This document shows, piece after piece, positions 32,377-39,739 of a stretch of DNA of 43,641 nt (within the stretch, counting starts at the first letter, position 1; every line of letters begins with the position of its first letter). Position numbers and translations under genes: made by a program. Below the pieces are notes generated by a model that saw only the letters and a list, made by a program, of their open reading frames with translations, was not told the origin of the DNA and did no database searches. This stretch comes from DATBFX01 sp036558305 (GTDB lineage: Bacteria; Chloroflexota; Chloroflexia; Thermomicrobiales; UBA6265), in assembly GCA_036558305.1 (NCBI GenBank), contig DATBFX010000481.1, forward strand, positions 1 to 43,641, given 5' to 3'.

Positions 32377-33075
32377 CTAGCCAGCGCCACCCGACCGGCG
32401 GGCGACGAACACGTATTCGCCGCTGTCGTCGGCGAACGGCTCGCGGGCGAAGCCGCCGTAGAGCGCCTCGACCTCGAACCCGGCGACATCGAGGAGTCCG
32501 AGCCATTCGTTCTTCGTCGCCCACCAGAGGGAGCTCGTCGCCCCGTCGTCGCGGACGATGTCGATCCGGTTGTCGCCCACCGCGTACCGGATCGTGTGCG
32601 GCGTCGGCACCTCCTGGTGCACGCCGTCGACGCGCGCGGCGATCCGGTGGTCGAAGGCGAAGGCGTTCCAGGCGAACCGTCCATCCGGCCGGAGCGCGGC
32701 GGCGACGCGCTCGAAGGTGCGGCGACGGTCGATCCAGGTCGGCAGGTGCAGGAGCGCGCGGAACGGACAGTAGATCAGCGCCGCCGGCTCGGCGAGGGCG
32801 AGGTCGCGCATGTCGCCGTCGCGCAGGTCGAGTTCCACGCCCGCCTCGGCCGCACGGGTACGGGCCTGCGCGAGCATCGCCGGCGAGGAGTCGATGCCGA
32901 TCACCCGCCGGCCGGTCGCCTGAGCGACCGGGATCGCCACCCGCCCGTTCCCGATCGCCAACTCGACCAGCGGCCCGTCGGCCTCACGGGCGAGTCCGAC
33001 GTAGAAGGCGACGTCGGCCGTCATGTGCGCCGACCAGTCCTCGTAGTGCTCCGCGAACCCCTCGTCCCAACTCAT
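32377..33075 (-). CDS. Class I SAM-dependent methyltransferase
   Basis: ATG 33075 preceded by GGAAGG. The 232-residue protein has motif I VELAIGNGRVAIPVA (around 40), motif II GIDSSPAMLAQAR and the DGDMRDLAL region after it, the Methyltransf_25-like pattern. IYCPFRALLHLP replaces the usual motif IV. The substrate is not predictable. The frame stays open upstream to 33240, but that part is read through repeat element K. Confidence 0.85.
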   Translation of the reverse strand: MSWDEGFAEHYEDWSAHMTADVAFYVGLAREADGPLVELAIGNGRVAIPVAQATGRRVIGIDSSPAMLAQARTRAAEAGVELDLRDGDMRDLALAEPAALIYCPFRALLHLPTWIDRRRTFERVAAALRPDGRFAWNAFAFDHRIAARVDGVHQEVPTPHTIRYAVGDNRIDIVRDDGATSSLWWATKNEWLGLLDVAGFEVEALYGGFAREPFADDSGEYVFVARRSGGAG

Positions 33076-33108
33076 CGGCCGACCTTCCACGACATGCAGC
33101 ACACCACC

Positions 33109-33217
33109 CGTCGTTCCGAGCGTGTCGAGGAATCTCTCTCCGCCAGTGGAAACACGACCACAAGACACCGCCTCCGCTCGCGCTCCGGGAGATGCCTCGA
33201 CAAGCTCGGAAGGATGG
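33109..33217. repeat. Element K: diverged copy of the GTCATTCCGAGCG inverted repeat
   Basis: Left arm 33109-33140 (CGTCGTTCCGAGCGTGTCGA and on) and right arm about 33186-33217 match in inverted orientation over roughly 30 bp with about eight differences. The sequence is recognisably that of element J (7951-8073) but decayed. It fills the gap between asd and the methyltransferase gene. Confidence 0.7.
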
Positions 33218-33256
33218 CAGGGGTGTCGGAGACGCCGCACCCCCGGACGACCTCGA

Positions 33257-34315
33257 TTAGACCGGCAGCAACCCCTCCACCTTGAACAACTCAGCGTTCA
33301 GGATCGAGGCGCCCGCCGCACCCCGCACCGTGTTGTGCCCGAGCAAGACGTACTTGATCCCGAGGATCGGACACGGCCGGACCCGTCCGACGACCGAGGC
33401 CATCCCCCGCTCGGTGTCGCGATCGAGCACCGGTTGCGGCCGGTTCGCCTCGCAGCGGACGACGATCGGCGAAGCGGGCGCGCTCGGCAACCCCAACTCC
33501 TGCGGTTTGCCTTTGAAGGCGCGGAAGACGCTCATCACTTCTTCGGGCGTCACGCCCTCCTGGCCGAGCCGCACCGAGACCGCCTCGGTGTGCCCATCCC
33601 GCACGGGCACCCGGTTGCAGGAGGCGCTGACCACGACTTCTGCATCGACAAAGGCGCCATTTTGGTACCCGCCGAGGAGTTTCCGCGTCTCCTCGGCCAT
33701 CTTCTCCTCTTCCTTGCCGATGAAGGGGACGACGTTGTCGATCATGTCGAGCGACGGCACCCCCGGATACCCCGCGCCCGAGACCGCCTGCATCGTCGTC
33801 ACCATCACCGCGTCCAGCCCGAAGGCGTCGGAGAGCGGTTTCAGCGTCAGCACCATGTGGATCGCCGAGCAGTTCGGGTTCGTCGCGATGAACCCGGACC
33901 AGCCGCGGTTCTTCTTCTGCCCTTCGATCGCCGCGACGTGGCCGGCGTTGACCTCCGGGATCAGCAGCGGCACGTCCGGTTCCATCCGGTGGGTCGAGGT
34001 GTTGGAGAGGACCGCGTGCCCCTCCCTGGCGAGCCGCTGCTCGATCTCCCCGGCCACCTCGCCCGGCAGCGCCGAAAACGCGATCGGACTCGCCAGGTCG
34101 TCGCCGTAGTCCCGCACCACCAGGTTCGCCGCCTCGTCCGGCATGAACGCGTCCAACCGCCACTCGGTCGCGTCCCGATACCGCTTCCCGACCGACCGCT
34201 CCGACGCCACCACCTCGGCCACCCGGAACCACGGGTGATCCGCCAGCAGTTGCACGAACCGCTGCCCGACACTCCCCGTCGCCCCCAGCACCGCCACCGG
34301 AATCCGCTCACTCAC
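33257..34315 (-). CDS. asd: Aspartate-semialdehyde dehydrogenase
   Basis: Reduces aspartyl phosphate to aspartate semialdehyde with NADPH, step two of the Lys/Thr/Met/Ile pathway. A 352-residue protein with AVLGATGSVGQRF (8-20), the active-site Cys149 in FIATNPNCS, and the HTEAVSVR motif. It looks like the archaeal/fungal-type ASADH rather than the E. coli type, from the NPNCS context and length. Start GTG 34315, MSERIPVAVLGATG. It follows lysC, separated by element E, and both should be under the attenuator at 35963-36145. Confidence 0.95.
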   Translation of the reverse strand: MSERIPVAVLGATGSVGQRFVQLLADHPWFRVAEVVASERSVGKRYRDATEWRLDAFMPDEAANLVVRDYGDDLASPIAFSALPGEVAGEIEQRLAREGHAVLSNTSTHRMEPDVPLLIPEVNAGHVAAIEGQKKNRGWSGFIATNPNCSAIHMVLTLKPLSDAFGLDAVMVTTMQAVSGAGYPGVPSLDMIDNVVPFIGKEEEKMAEETRKLLGGYQNGAFVDAEVVVSASCNRVPVRDGHTEAVSVRLGQEGVTPEEVMSVFRAFKGKPQELGLPSAPASPIVVRCEANRPQPVLDRDTERGMASVVGRVRPCPILGIKYVLLGHNTVRGAAGASILNAELFKVEGLLPV

Positions 34316-34336
34316 ACCGTGCTCCCTTCGGTCGCG

Positions 34337-34399
34337 GGACGGACAGACGGACAGTAATCCGATCGCTTTCCGTCTGTCCGTCTGTCCGTCTGTCCGTCT
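34337..34399. repeat. Element E: inverted GTCCGTCT octamer arrays between lysC and asd
   Basis: Left arm 34337-34354 (GGACGGACAGACGGACAG) and right arm 34370-34399, about 3.5 copies of GTCCGTCT in inverted orientation, 15 bp apart. The right arm ends inside the TAG stop codon of lysC. The octamer is the same as the inner array of element A, 30 kb away. Confidence 0.9.
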
Positions 34400-35849
34400 A
34401 TCCCACTCGTAGCGACTCCGCCAACATCTCGTTCCGGCGCGGTCGCCGGCCGCGGGCGCTCGCCGGTTGCGGCCCGATGAAGGCCGTGTGGATGGCGTCG
34501 ACCGCCCGCTCGGCGTGCCTGGCCGGGATCGCGGCGACCAATGCCACGTTCGACATCTGCTGGCTGGCGGCCAACACCGGGGTCCCCGCTCGCTCCAGGA
34601 CGGCGAGGAACCGGCCGAGGGCCGAGGGTTGTTCGGCCGCGCCCTGACCGACCGCGGCGACGACCGCGACGTCCTCGGTGCAGCCGACCGTCGCCTCGAA
34701 ATCCTGGTTCGCCAGCACCTCTTCGATCCGGCCGCGCGTCCTGCCGCACCCGCCGCCGGTCAGCGCGTCGAGCAGGTAGGTCATGCGGCGGCGCGAGGAT
34801 GCCTGCGCCGCCGAAACCACCTCAATTCCGTCGGTGTGGAGGGTACCGAAGACCGCCGCCGCCGCCCCGGCCAGATCTTCGAGTTCCGGCACGTCGATCG
34901 TCAGCAACATCAACCCTTTGAGCGCCGTCACCGCCTTCAAATACTCGCCGGACGATTCCCTGGTCACCAGCGTTCCCGGTTCTGCTGGTGCGAAGGTCGA
35001 AAGGATGCGGACCGGGATGCCAAGGGCGACCGCGGGCCGGATCGTCCGCGGGTGGAGCACCTTCGCGCCGAAGTGCGCCAGCTCCTGCGCCTCGTCGAAA
35101 CTGACCTGGGGGACGACGCGGGCGTCGGCAACCTGCCGCGGATCGGCCGAGAGCACACCGGGCACGTCGGTCCAGATCTGGACCTCGTCGGCCAGCAGCG
35201 CCGCGCCGAGCAGGGTCGCGCTGTAGTCGGAACCGCCGCGCCCAAGCGTCGTCGTCGCTCCGTCCGGCGCCCCGCCGATGAACCCGGTCATCACGACCGT
35301 CAAGCCACGGTCGAGCAGCGGCCGGACCACCGCCTCCGCCTGCTCCCGCGTCCGCTCCCGTTGCGGGCGTGCCGCGCCGAAGCGATCGTCGGTGGCGATG
35401 ACGCGATCGGCGAAGACGTGGACCGCGGGTGTCCCGCGCGACCGCAGCGTCGCCGCCATCAGCACGCTCATCGCCTTCTCGCCGGTCGCGACGATGCGGT
35501 CCGAATCGCGCTTCGAAAGGACTCCGGCCGCCGCAACCCCGGCGAGCGCCTCGTCGAGCGCCGCGTGCAATTGATCCAGTTCCGCCAGCGCCGCCGTCCG
35601 TTCCGCCTCGTCGCCGATCCCGGCAGCGATCCCCAGGTGCCCGCCCCGGATCGCCGCCGCGATCTCGCCGCCGCGCTCCGCCTCCCCCGCGGCCGTCTTC
35701 GCCGCCGCTTCGAGGAGCAGGTTGGTCACGCCGCTCGCCGCCGAGACCACCGCCGCCCGCGGCGACGCCTGCGCCTCGACGATCGCCGCCGCATCCCGCA
35801 CCCGATCCACATTCCCGACCGATGTCCCACCAAACTTCAGTACGATCAT
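34398..35849 (-). CDS. lysC: Aspartate kinase
   Basis: Phosphorylates aspartate, the entry step of the Lys/Thr/Met/Ile pathway. The 483-residue protein has the KFGGTSVG motif at 5-12, GRGGSDYSA near 205, and two C-terminal ACT domains (about 315-465), including LLTIDVPELED and VVAAVGQGAA, which are the usual amino-acid feedback sites. ATG 35849 follows GGGAGCC. It is first in the lysC-asd operon, downstream of a Thr/Ile/Met leader peptide and terminator, so expression is likely set by charged tRNA levels as well as by allosteric feedback. Confidence 0.95.
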   Translation of the reverse strand: MIVLKFGGTSVGNVDRVRDAAAIVEAQASPRAAVVSAASGVTNLLLEAAAKTAAGEAERGGEIAAAIRGGHLGIAAGIGDEAERTAALAELDQLHAALDEALAGVAAAGVLSKRDSDRIVATGEKAMSVLMAATLRSRGTPAVHVFADRVIATDDRFGAARPQRERTREQAEAVVRPLLDRGLTVVMTGFIGGAPDGATTTLGRGGSDYSATLLGAALLADEVQIWTDVPGVLSADPRQVADARVVPQVSFDEAQELAHFGAKVLHPRTIRPAVALGIPVRILSTFAPAEPGTLVTRESSGEYLKAVTALKGLMLLTIDVPELEDLAGAAAAVFGTLHTDGIEVVSAAQASSRRRMTYLLDALTGGGCGRTRGRIEEVLANQDFEATVGCTEDVAVVAAVGQGAAEQPSALGRFLAVLERAGTPVLAASQQMSNVALVAAIPARHAERAVDAIHTAFIGPQPASARGRRPRRNEMLAESLRVG

Positions 35850-35860
35850 CGACGGCTCCC

Positions 35861-35957
35861 AGCTTCGAGCTTCGAGCTATCCGGTCAACCAGCGCGTGAC
35901 TCGAGACGGGATACGCGCGCCGCGTGCGCTGACTCGAAGCTCGAAGCTCGAAGCTCG
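35861..35957. repeat. Element F: inverted TCGAAGC heptamer arrays in the lysC leader
   Basis: Left arm 35861-35879 (AGCTTCGAGCTTCGAGCTA) and right arm 35933-35957, about 3.5 copies of TCGAAGC, inverted, with a 53-bp spacer. It lies between the attenuator terminator and the lysC start codon, so it is present only in readthrough transcripts. Confidence 0.9.
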
Positions 35958-35962
35958 TCACT

Positions 35963-35994
35963 AAAAAGGAGGCGGGAGCGTTTCCGCTCCCGCC
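35963..35994 (-). terminator. Intrinsic terminator of the lysC-asd attenuator
   Basis: On the minus strand GGCGGGAGCG (35994-35985), tetraloop GAAA, CGCTCCCGCC (35980-35971), then TCC and five T (35967-35963). This is a perfect 10-bp stem. Its 5' arm overlaps the antiterminator sequence CGGCAGGC (35999-35992) by three bases. It is placed 47 nt after the leader peptide stop and about 114 nt before lysC. Confidence 0.85.
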
Positions 35995-36060
35995 TGCCGT
36001 TCGTCTGGATGTGCGTCGCGACCCTTGTCGCCCTATCTGCTCACCCTCCGACCGGCAGGC
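35992..36060 (-). promoter_or_regulatory. Antiterminator pair of the lysC-asd attenuator
   Basis: GCCTGCCG (36060-36053), inside leader codons 29-32, is exactly complementary to CGGCAGGC (35999-35992), which runs into the 5' arm of the terminator. The two pairings exclude each other. A ribosome at the leader stop codon (36043-36041) would cover the first strand and permit termination; one stalled earlier in the Thr/Ile/Met codons would leave it free. A small stem at 36018-36031 lies between the strands. Confidence 0.75.
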
Positions 36061-36145
36061 AACGCTTGGTAATCATGATCCCGGTCATGGAGATCATGAT
36101 CGCCTCGGTAGTCTCGGTCGTGATGGTTCGCACAATCTCGTCCAT
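36041..36145 (-). CDS. Thr/Ile/Met-rich leader peptide of the lysC-asd operon
   Basis: ATG 36145 to TGA 36041-36043 encodes 34 residues, of which 7 are Thr, 6 Ile and 4 Met, half of the peptide. Regulatory codons are concentrated between residues 7 and 26 (TITTETT, IMISMTGIMIT), with I-M-I occurring twice. Thr, Met and Ile are end products of the pathway begun by lysC and asd. This matches the logic of the enterobacterial thrL leader. It is too short for normal gene finding. The start may be leaderless, since the -10 box sits 7 bp upstream. No lysine run is present, so lysine would not be sensed here. Confidence 0.85.
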   Translation of the reverse strand: MDEIVRTITTETTEAIMISMTGIMITKRCLPVGG

Positions 36146-36151
36146 GGCCGC

Positions 36152-36180
36152 ACTATAGCGGCTCGCCGGGGCGAGCGCAA
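36152..36180 (-). promoter_or_regulatory. Probable promoter of the lysC leader
   Basis: TATAGT (36157-36152) is preceded, 17 bp upstream, by TTGCGC (36180-36175). Transcription from about 36145 would begin at or within a base or two of the leader ATG, giving a leaderless mRNA. The -35 match is only partial. Confidence 0.5.
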
Positions 36181-36295
36181 GCCCTTTGACGTGGGCAAAT
36201 AGGACCGTCGACGCACGAATCTGGGTGATCGCATCCCGTGACTTTCGGGCGCGGGGCGGCCGCCTTCACCACCACTCGGCGACGTCGGGCCAGCG

Positions 36296-36487
36296 TTAGA
36301 GCAGGATCATCCGGCCAACCGCCGCCAGAACCAGCATCGCCACCAGGGCCGCGATGGGCCGGAACGGATCGTTGGCGAACCCGCTCCCGTCGTCCGCGCT
36401 CACTGACCGGTTCCGTTCAACTCGGTCGATCCGCGCCTCGCGCTCCGCGACGAGCAGATTCGCCACCATTGCTACCTGCAACCACAT
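36296..36487 (-). CDS. Mini membrane protein, paralogue B
   Basis: A 63-residue protein starting MWLQVAMVANLLVAEREARI, then RVERNR, a short acidic linker and a C-terminal membrane helix (FRPIAALVAMLVLAAVG). GGTAAGGAA precedes ATG 36487. It shares with the gene at 36533-36733 the framework MW-X4-MVA-X5-EREX2IXRXEX2R plus a C-terminal helix. The family and function are unknown to me; the amphipathic N-terminal helix and single anchor suggest a peripheral membrane or small regulatory protein. Confidence 0.65.
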   Translation of the reverse strand: MWLQVAMVANLLVAEREARIDRVERNRSVSADDGSGFANDPFRPIAALVAMLVLAAVGRMILL

Positions 36488-36532
36488 TTCCTTACCCTCT
36501 CCATCTCAATAGATTCATCCGCATGCCGAATC

Positions 36533-36733
36533 TCAGGCCAGCATGGCGCCGCCGATCAGCGCGATCACCAGGATCGCCAGGACCACGCTTGCCGCCCAGA
36601 GCGGATGCGTCTCCGGTTCCGCGTAGAGACCCTCTTCTTCCGCACGGAGTGTCCGCAACACCTCCGCCCGCGCGATCTTCTGTTCTCGCTCTTCGAGAAT
36701 GACCCGTGCCACCATGTCAGTTCCCGGCCACAT
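36533..36733 (-). CDS. Mini membrane protein, paralogue A
   Basis: A 66-residue protein: MWPGTDMVARVILEEREQKI, then RAEVLRTLRAEEEG, a short linker and a C-terminal membrane helix (LWAASVVLAILVIALIGGA). GGTAGAG precedes ATG 36733. Transcribed first of the pair and followed by its paralogue 45 bp later. The shared residues are spread evenly over the N-terminal helix, so this is a real duplication and not a chance ORF. Confidence 0.65.
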   Translation of the reverse strand: MWPGTDMVARVILEEREQKIARAEVLRTLRAEEEGLYAEPETHPLWAASVVLAILVIALIGGAMLA

Positions 36734-36828
36734 CGCTCTACCTCACCATTCACACTACACCCGAACCAACCGTCGGCTTTCCCGTCCGGGCCGCCCCCGG
36801 GCGCCTCGCCCGCGACCGGCAACCAGAT

Positions 36829-36857
36829 GATGCCGCTTCCATGACCTATGCGGCATC
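36829..36857. repeat. 8-bp inverted repeat upstream of the mini membrane genes
   Basis: GATGCCGC (36829-36836) and GCGGCATC (36850-36857) with 13 bp between. It is followed to the right by an AT-rich stretch (36857-36905) that could hold promoters for the minus-strand pair or for the plus-strand gene at 36980, in the 246-bp gap between them. Confidence 0.45.
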
Positions 36858-36979
36858 GGTAATCATGCCTATTTCTGGATATCGTGATGACCCAATTTAA
36901 TAGGAGCCCCCCCGGATCGAGGTCACGATCCCGCTACAATGATCTAACGCCGTTCGCCGGCCGGCGTGAGAGGGGATCG

Positions 36980-37462
36980 ATGGACGAGGATCGCGACACC
37001 CACACCGAACGGGACTACGCCGCGGATACCACCGAGGAACTGCTCGAACAGGCCCAATCGAACGCCCAGGCGACCATCATCGCCACCGTCGCCTTCCTCG
37101 CCGCGCGCCACCTTCCGCTCGCCGAGTGGACCGCCGCCCTCGGTCGCACCTTCGGCCTCGCCTGGGACGAACCGTCCCCCTGGGATGCCGGCGAATTCCT
37201 CGACGCCATGCTGACCAACTTCCGCTCCCTCGGCGCCACCATCCTCACCGCCGACCTCACCCCCGACCGCGCCGAAGCCACCGCCACCGGTTTCCCCGAC
37301 CCCGAACTCTGCGTCCTCTTCGCCGTCGACCCCGCCCTCGTCGCCGCCTTCAACGACGTCCCCATCCCCCTCGCCGCGGCCCGCTCCCTCCAATGGGAGT
37401 GGTCCCGCACCGGCGCCGAAACCCGCTACCTCGTCACCCGCTCCCTGACCCCTAACCCCTGA
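36980..37462 (+). CDS. Conserved-looking protein of unknown function
   Basis: ATG 36980 after GAGAGGGGATC. The 160-residue cytosolic protein is mostly helical at the start (TTEELLEQAQSNAQATIIAT, then FLAARHLPLAEWTAALGRTF) with a mixed alpha/beta second half. I do not recognise the family. The C-terminal LTPNP is encoded by the heptamer array at 37442-37474, so its end was altered by the repeat. It is coupled, 12 bp apart, to the DUF503 gene. Confidence 0.6.
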   Translation: MDEDRDTHTERDYAADTTEELLEQAQSNAQATIIATVAFLAARHLPLAEWTAALGRTFGLAWDEPSPWDAGEFLDAMLTNFRSLGATILTADLTPDRAEATATGFPDPELCVLFAVDPALVAAFNDVPIPLAAARSLQWEWSRTGAETRYLVTRSLTPNP

Positions 37463-37474
37463 TCCCTGACCCCT
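37442..37474. repeat. Element G: CCTGACC/CCTAACC heptamer array between two genes
   Basis: Four and a half tandem 7-mers: CCTGACC, CCTAACC, CCTGATC, CCTGACC, CCT. It encodes the end and stop codon of the upstream gene and runs to the base before the ATG of DUF503, replacing any ribosome site. No inverted partner is present. Confidence 0.85.
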
Positions 37475-37774
37475 ATGACGATGACCATCGGCGTCGCCCG
37501 CCTCACCCTCTACATCGAGAGCAGCTTCTCCCTCAAGGACAAGCGGCGCGTCGTCCGCTCCCTGACCCAGCGCGTCCAGAACCAGTTCAACGCCGCCATC
37601 GCCGAAGTCGAAGACCTCGACGACCACCGCGTCGCCACCCTCGGCGTCGTCTGCGTCAGCAACAGCGCCCCCCACGTCGACGAGATGCTCGCCAAAGTCA
37701 TCTCCTTCATCGAGCGCAACGTCGAAGAGGGAGTGCTGGGCGAGGTCGAAACGGAGTTGATCCCATACGGGTAG
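37475..37774 (+). CDS. DUF503 family protein (YlxP-like)
   Basis: A 99-residue protein, full length for DUF503: GVARLTLYIESSFSLKDKRR at the N-terminus, VRSLTQRVQNQFNAAIAEVE, and the C-terminal VISFIERN. YlxP of Bacillus is encoded in the nusA-infB-rbfA operon and thought to work with ribosomes; the biochemical role is not settled. Here it is outside that operon. The start codon directly follows the heptamer array with no Shine-Dalgarno, so translation is probably coupled to the gene before it. Confidence 0.85.
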   Translation: MTMTIGVARLTLYIESSFSLKDKRRVVRSLTQRVQNQFNAAIAEVEDLDDHRVATLGVVCVSNSAPHVDEMLAKVISFIERNVEEGVLGEVETELIPYG

Positions 37775-37844
37775 GGATGAGCGTGCGGTGCAAAGCGTGT
37801 CCCGCATTGCGAGACCGTTGATCCCATACGGGTAGGGATGAGCG
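37756..37844. repeat. 28-bp direct repeat covering the DUF503 stop codon
   Basis: The sequence starting GTTGATCCCATACGGGTAGG occurs at 37756-37783 and again, identical over 28 bp, at 37817-37844, an offset of 61 bp. The first copy encodes the last codons and stop of DUF503; the second is non-coding. The stretch 37785-38053 otherwise holds no gene. Confidence 0.9.
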
Positions 37845-38053
37845 GCCGCCTGCGGAAACTACCGATTCGTCGCGCTACCCGGCGGGGCGGAATTTCGTAC
37901 CCCGTCTCCGCCATCCCCACGATGCGCTGCGCGGGCGGGCGGCGCATGATTGGGGGTGGACCCGGCGCGGAACGACCGTCGGCTGGTCTCCCACCGGTCT
38001 GCGCGCGTTCCCGGCCGCGGAATCGGGGCCGCTCCGTAAGGGGGAAGCAAGAC

Positions 38054-39550
38054 ATGAACGCGACCGCGATGACCGAGGACGTGGGTATCCCGCGCGAACG
38101 GGTCGACCCGTTCGCCCCGGCTGCGTCGCTGCTCGCGGCGCTGAGGCGGCGGGACCTCTCCTGCCGGGAACTGCTCGAGGCGTACCTGCGCCGCGTCGAG
38201 CGCCACAACCCCGCGCTCAACGCCGTCGTGACGCTCGATGCCGAGCGGGCGCTGGCAGAAGCCGCCGCGGCCGATCGCGCCGTCGCCCGCGGCGAGCCGA
38301 CCGGTCCCCTGCACGGACTGCCCGTCACCGTCAAGGACTCCCTAGAGACGGCCGGGCTGCGCACGACGTCGGGCGCGGCCGAGCTCGCCGGCCACGTGCC
38401 CGCGCGCGACGCCGAGGTGGTTGCCCGCCTGCGCGCCGCCGGCGCGATCGTCTTCGGGAAGACGAACCTCCCGGCGTACGCGGCCGACGCGCAAACCTAC
38501 AACGACCTGTTCGGCACCACCAACAACCCCTGGGACCCGACGCGCACCCCGGGCGGATCGTCGGGCGGGGCGGCAGCGGCGATCGCGGCCGGACTCAGCA
38601 CCCTCGATCTCGGCAGCGACATCGGTGGCTCGCTGCGCATTCCGGCCCACTTCTGCGGTGTCTACACGCTCAAGCCGACCCACGGGATCGTCCCCCTGCG
38701 CGGCCACGTCCCGCCGGCGCCGGGGTCCCTGGCGGAGACGGACGTCCTGGCGATCGGACCGCTGGCTCGGGACGCGCGGGACCTCGACCTCTGCCTGTCG
38801 GTCATCGTGGGCGCCGACGCCGAACGAGCCGTCGCCTGGCGGCTCGAACTGCCGCCCCCGCGCGGCGATGCGCTCGCCGGCTACCGCATCGGCGCCTGGC
38901 TCGACGATCCACACTGCGCGATCGACGGCGAGGTCGCGGCGGTTTACGGGCGGCTCCTCGCCGCGCTCCGGAGCGCGGGCGCGCGCATCGACGAGTGCGC
39001 CGGACCGGTCTCCCTGGCGGAGGCGCACGGACTCGCCCAGCGCCTCATCCAGGGCGCCCTGGCGTCGTGGCTGCCGGAGGAGGGGTTCCGGCCGCTCGTC
39101 GCACGGGCGGCCGCCGCGCCGGTCGAGGACGATCGGCCGCCGGTGCGCTGGGCGCGCAACATCACGCAGCGGGTGCGCGAACACCAGGCCGCCGAGGAGC
39201 AGCGGCTGCGGCTGAGGGCGGTCTGGGCCGACTTCTTCCGCGACCACGACGTGCTCCTCTGCCCGGTCACGCCGACGGCCGCCATCCCCCACGACCAGAA
39301 TCCCGACGTCGACGCCCGCACCATCCTCGTCAACGGCGCCCCTCGCCCGTACGGCGACCAGTTCGCCTGGCTGCAGGCGGTCGGCGCCCTCAACCTCCCG
39401 GCAGCCGTGGCTCCCGTCGGACTCACGGCGTCGGGTCTGCCGGTCGGTATCCAGATCGTGGCCCCGTACCTGGAGGACCGCACCGCGATCGACGTGGCCG
39501 CGCGCATCGCCGGCGCCGTCGGCGGATTCCGGACGCCGCCCGGCTTCTGA
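38054..39550 (+). CDS. Amidase signature family hydrolase
   Basis: ATG 38054 after AAGGGGGAAGC. The 498-residue protein has the full Ser-cisSer-Lys triad: Lys in LPVTVKDSLETAG (about 96), the cis-Ser in TPGGSSGGAAAAIAAG and the nucleophile Ser in DIGGSLRIPAHFCG. Members include GatA, but GatB and GatC are absent here and the protein has the compact loop pattern of broad amidases. Substrate unknown. It is monocistronic, with no clear promoter seen. Confidence 0.9.
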   Translation: MNATAMTEDVGIPRERVDPFAPAASLLAALRRRDLSCRELLEAYLRRVERHNPALNAVVTLDAERALAEAAAADRAVARGEPTGPLHGLPVTVKDSLETAGLRTTSGAAELAGHVPARDAEVVARLRAAGAIVFGKTNLPAYAADAQTYNDLFGTTNNPWDPTRTPGGSSGGAAAAIAAGLSTLDLGSDIGGSLRIPAHFCGVYTLKPTHGIVPLRGHVPPAPGSLAETDVLAIGPLARDARDLDLCLSVIVGADAERAVAWRLELPPPRGDALAGYRIGAWLDDPHCAIDGEVAAVYGRLLAALRSAGARIDECAGPVSLAEAHGLAQRLIQGALASWLPEEGFRPLVARAAAAPVEDDRPPVRWARNITQRVREHQAAEEQRLRLRAVWADFFRDHDVLLCPVTPTAAIPHDQNPDVDARTILVNGAPRPYGDQFAWLQAVGALNLPAAVAPVGLTASGLPVGIQIVAPYLEDRTAIDVAARIAGAVGGFRTPPGF

Positions 39551-39739
39551 CGCTCCCGCTCCCCATTCGCCGCTCGTGCGGACGGGGGTGAGGGAGGCGC
39601 GGCTCCGCCAGGACGGGTATCCTGACCGGGTCGAAGTCTCACTCCGACTCGAGGCAACGCTTGACCATCCGCGAATCCGATGGCCTGACTCGTCGGGCGT
39701 ATCGGGGTCAGCCCCGGGGGATCAACCCCGGACGGCGAG

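Noticed and set aside
35963..36180. Lysine riboswitch or T-box upstream of lysC
   Set aside because: The region is too short and lacks the conserved lysine riboswitch core and any T-box NNTGGNACC motif, while a leader peptide with antiterminator and terminator explains it fully.
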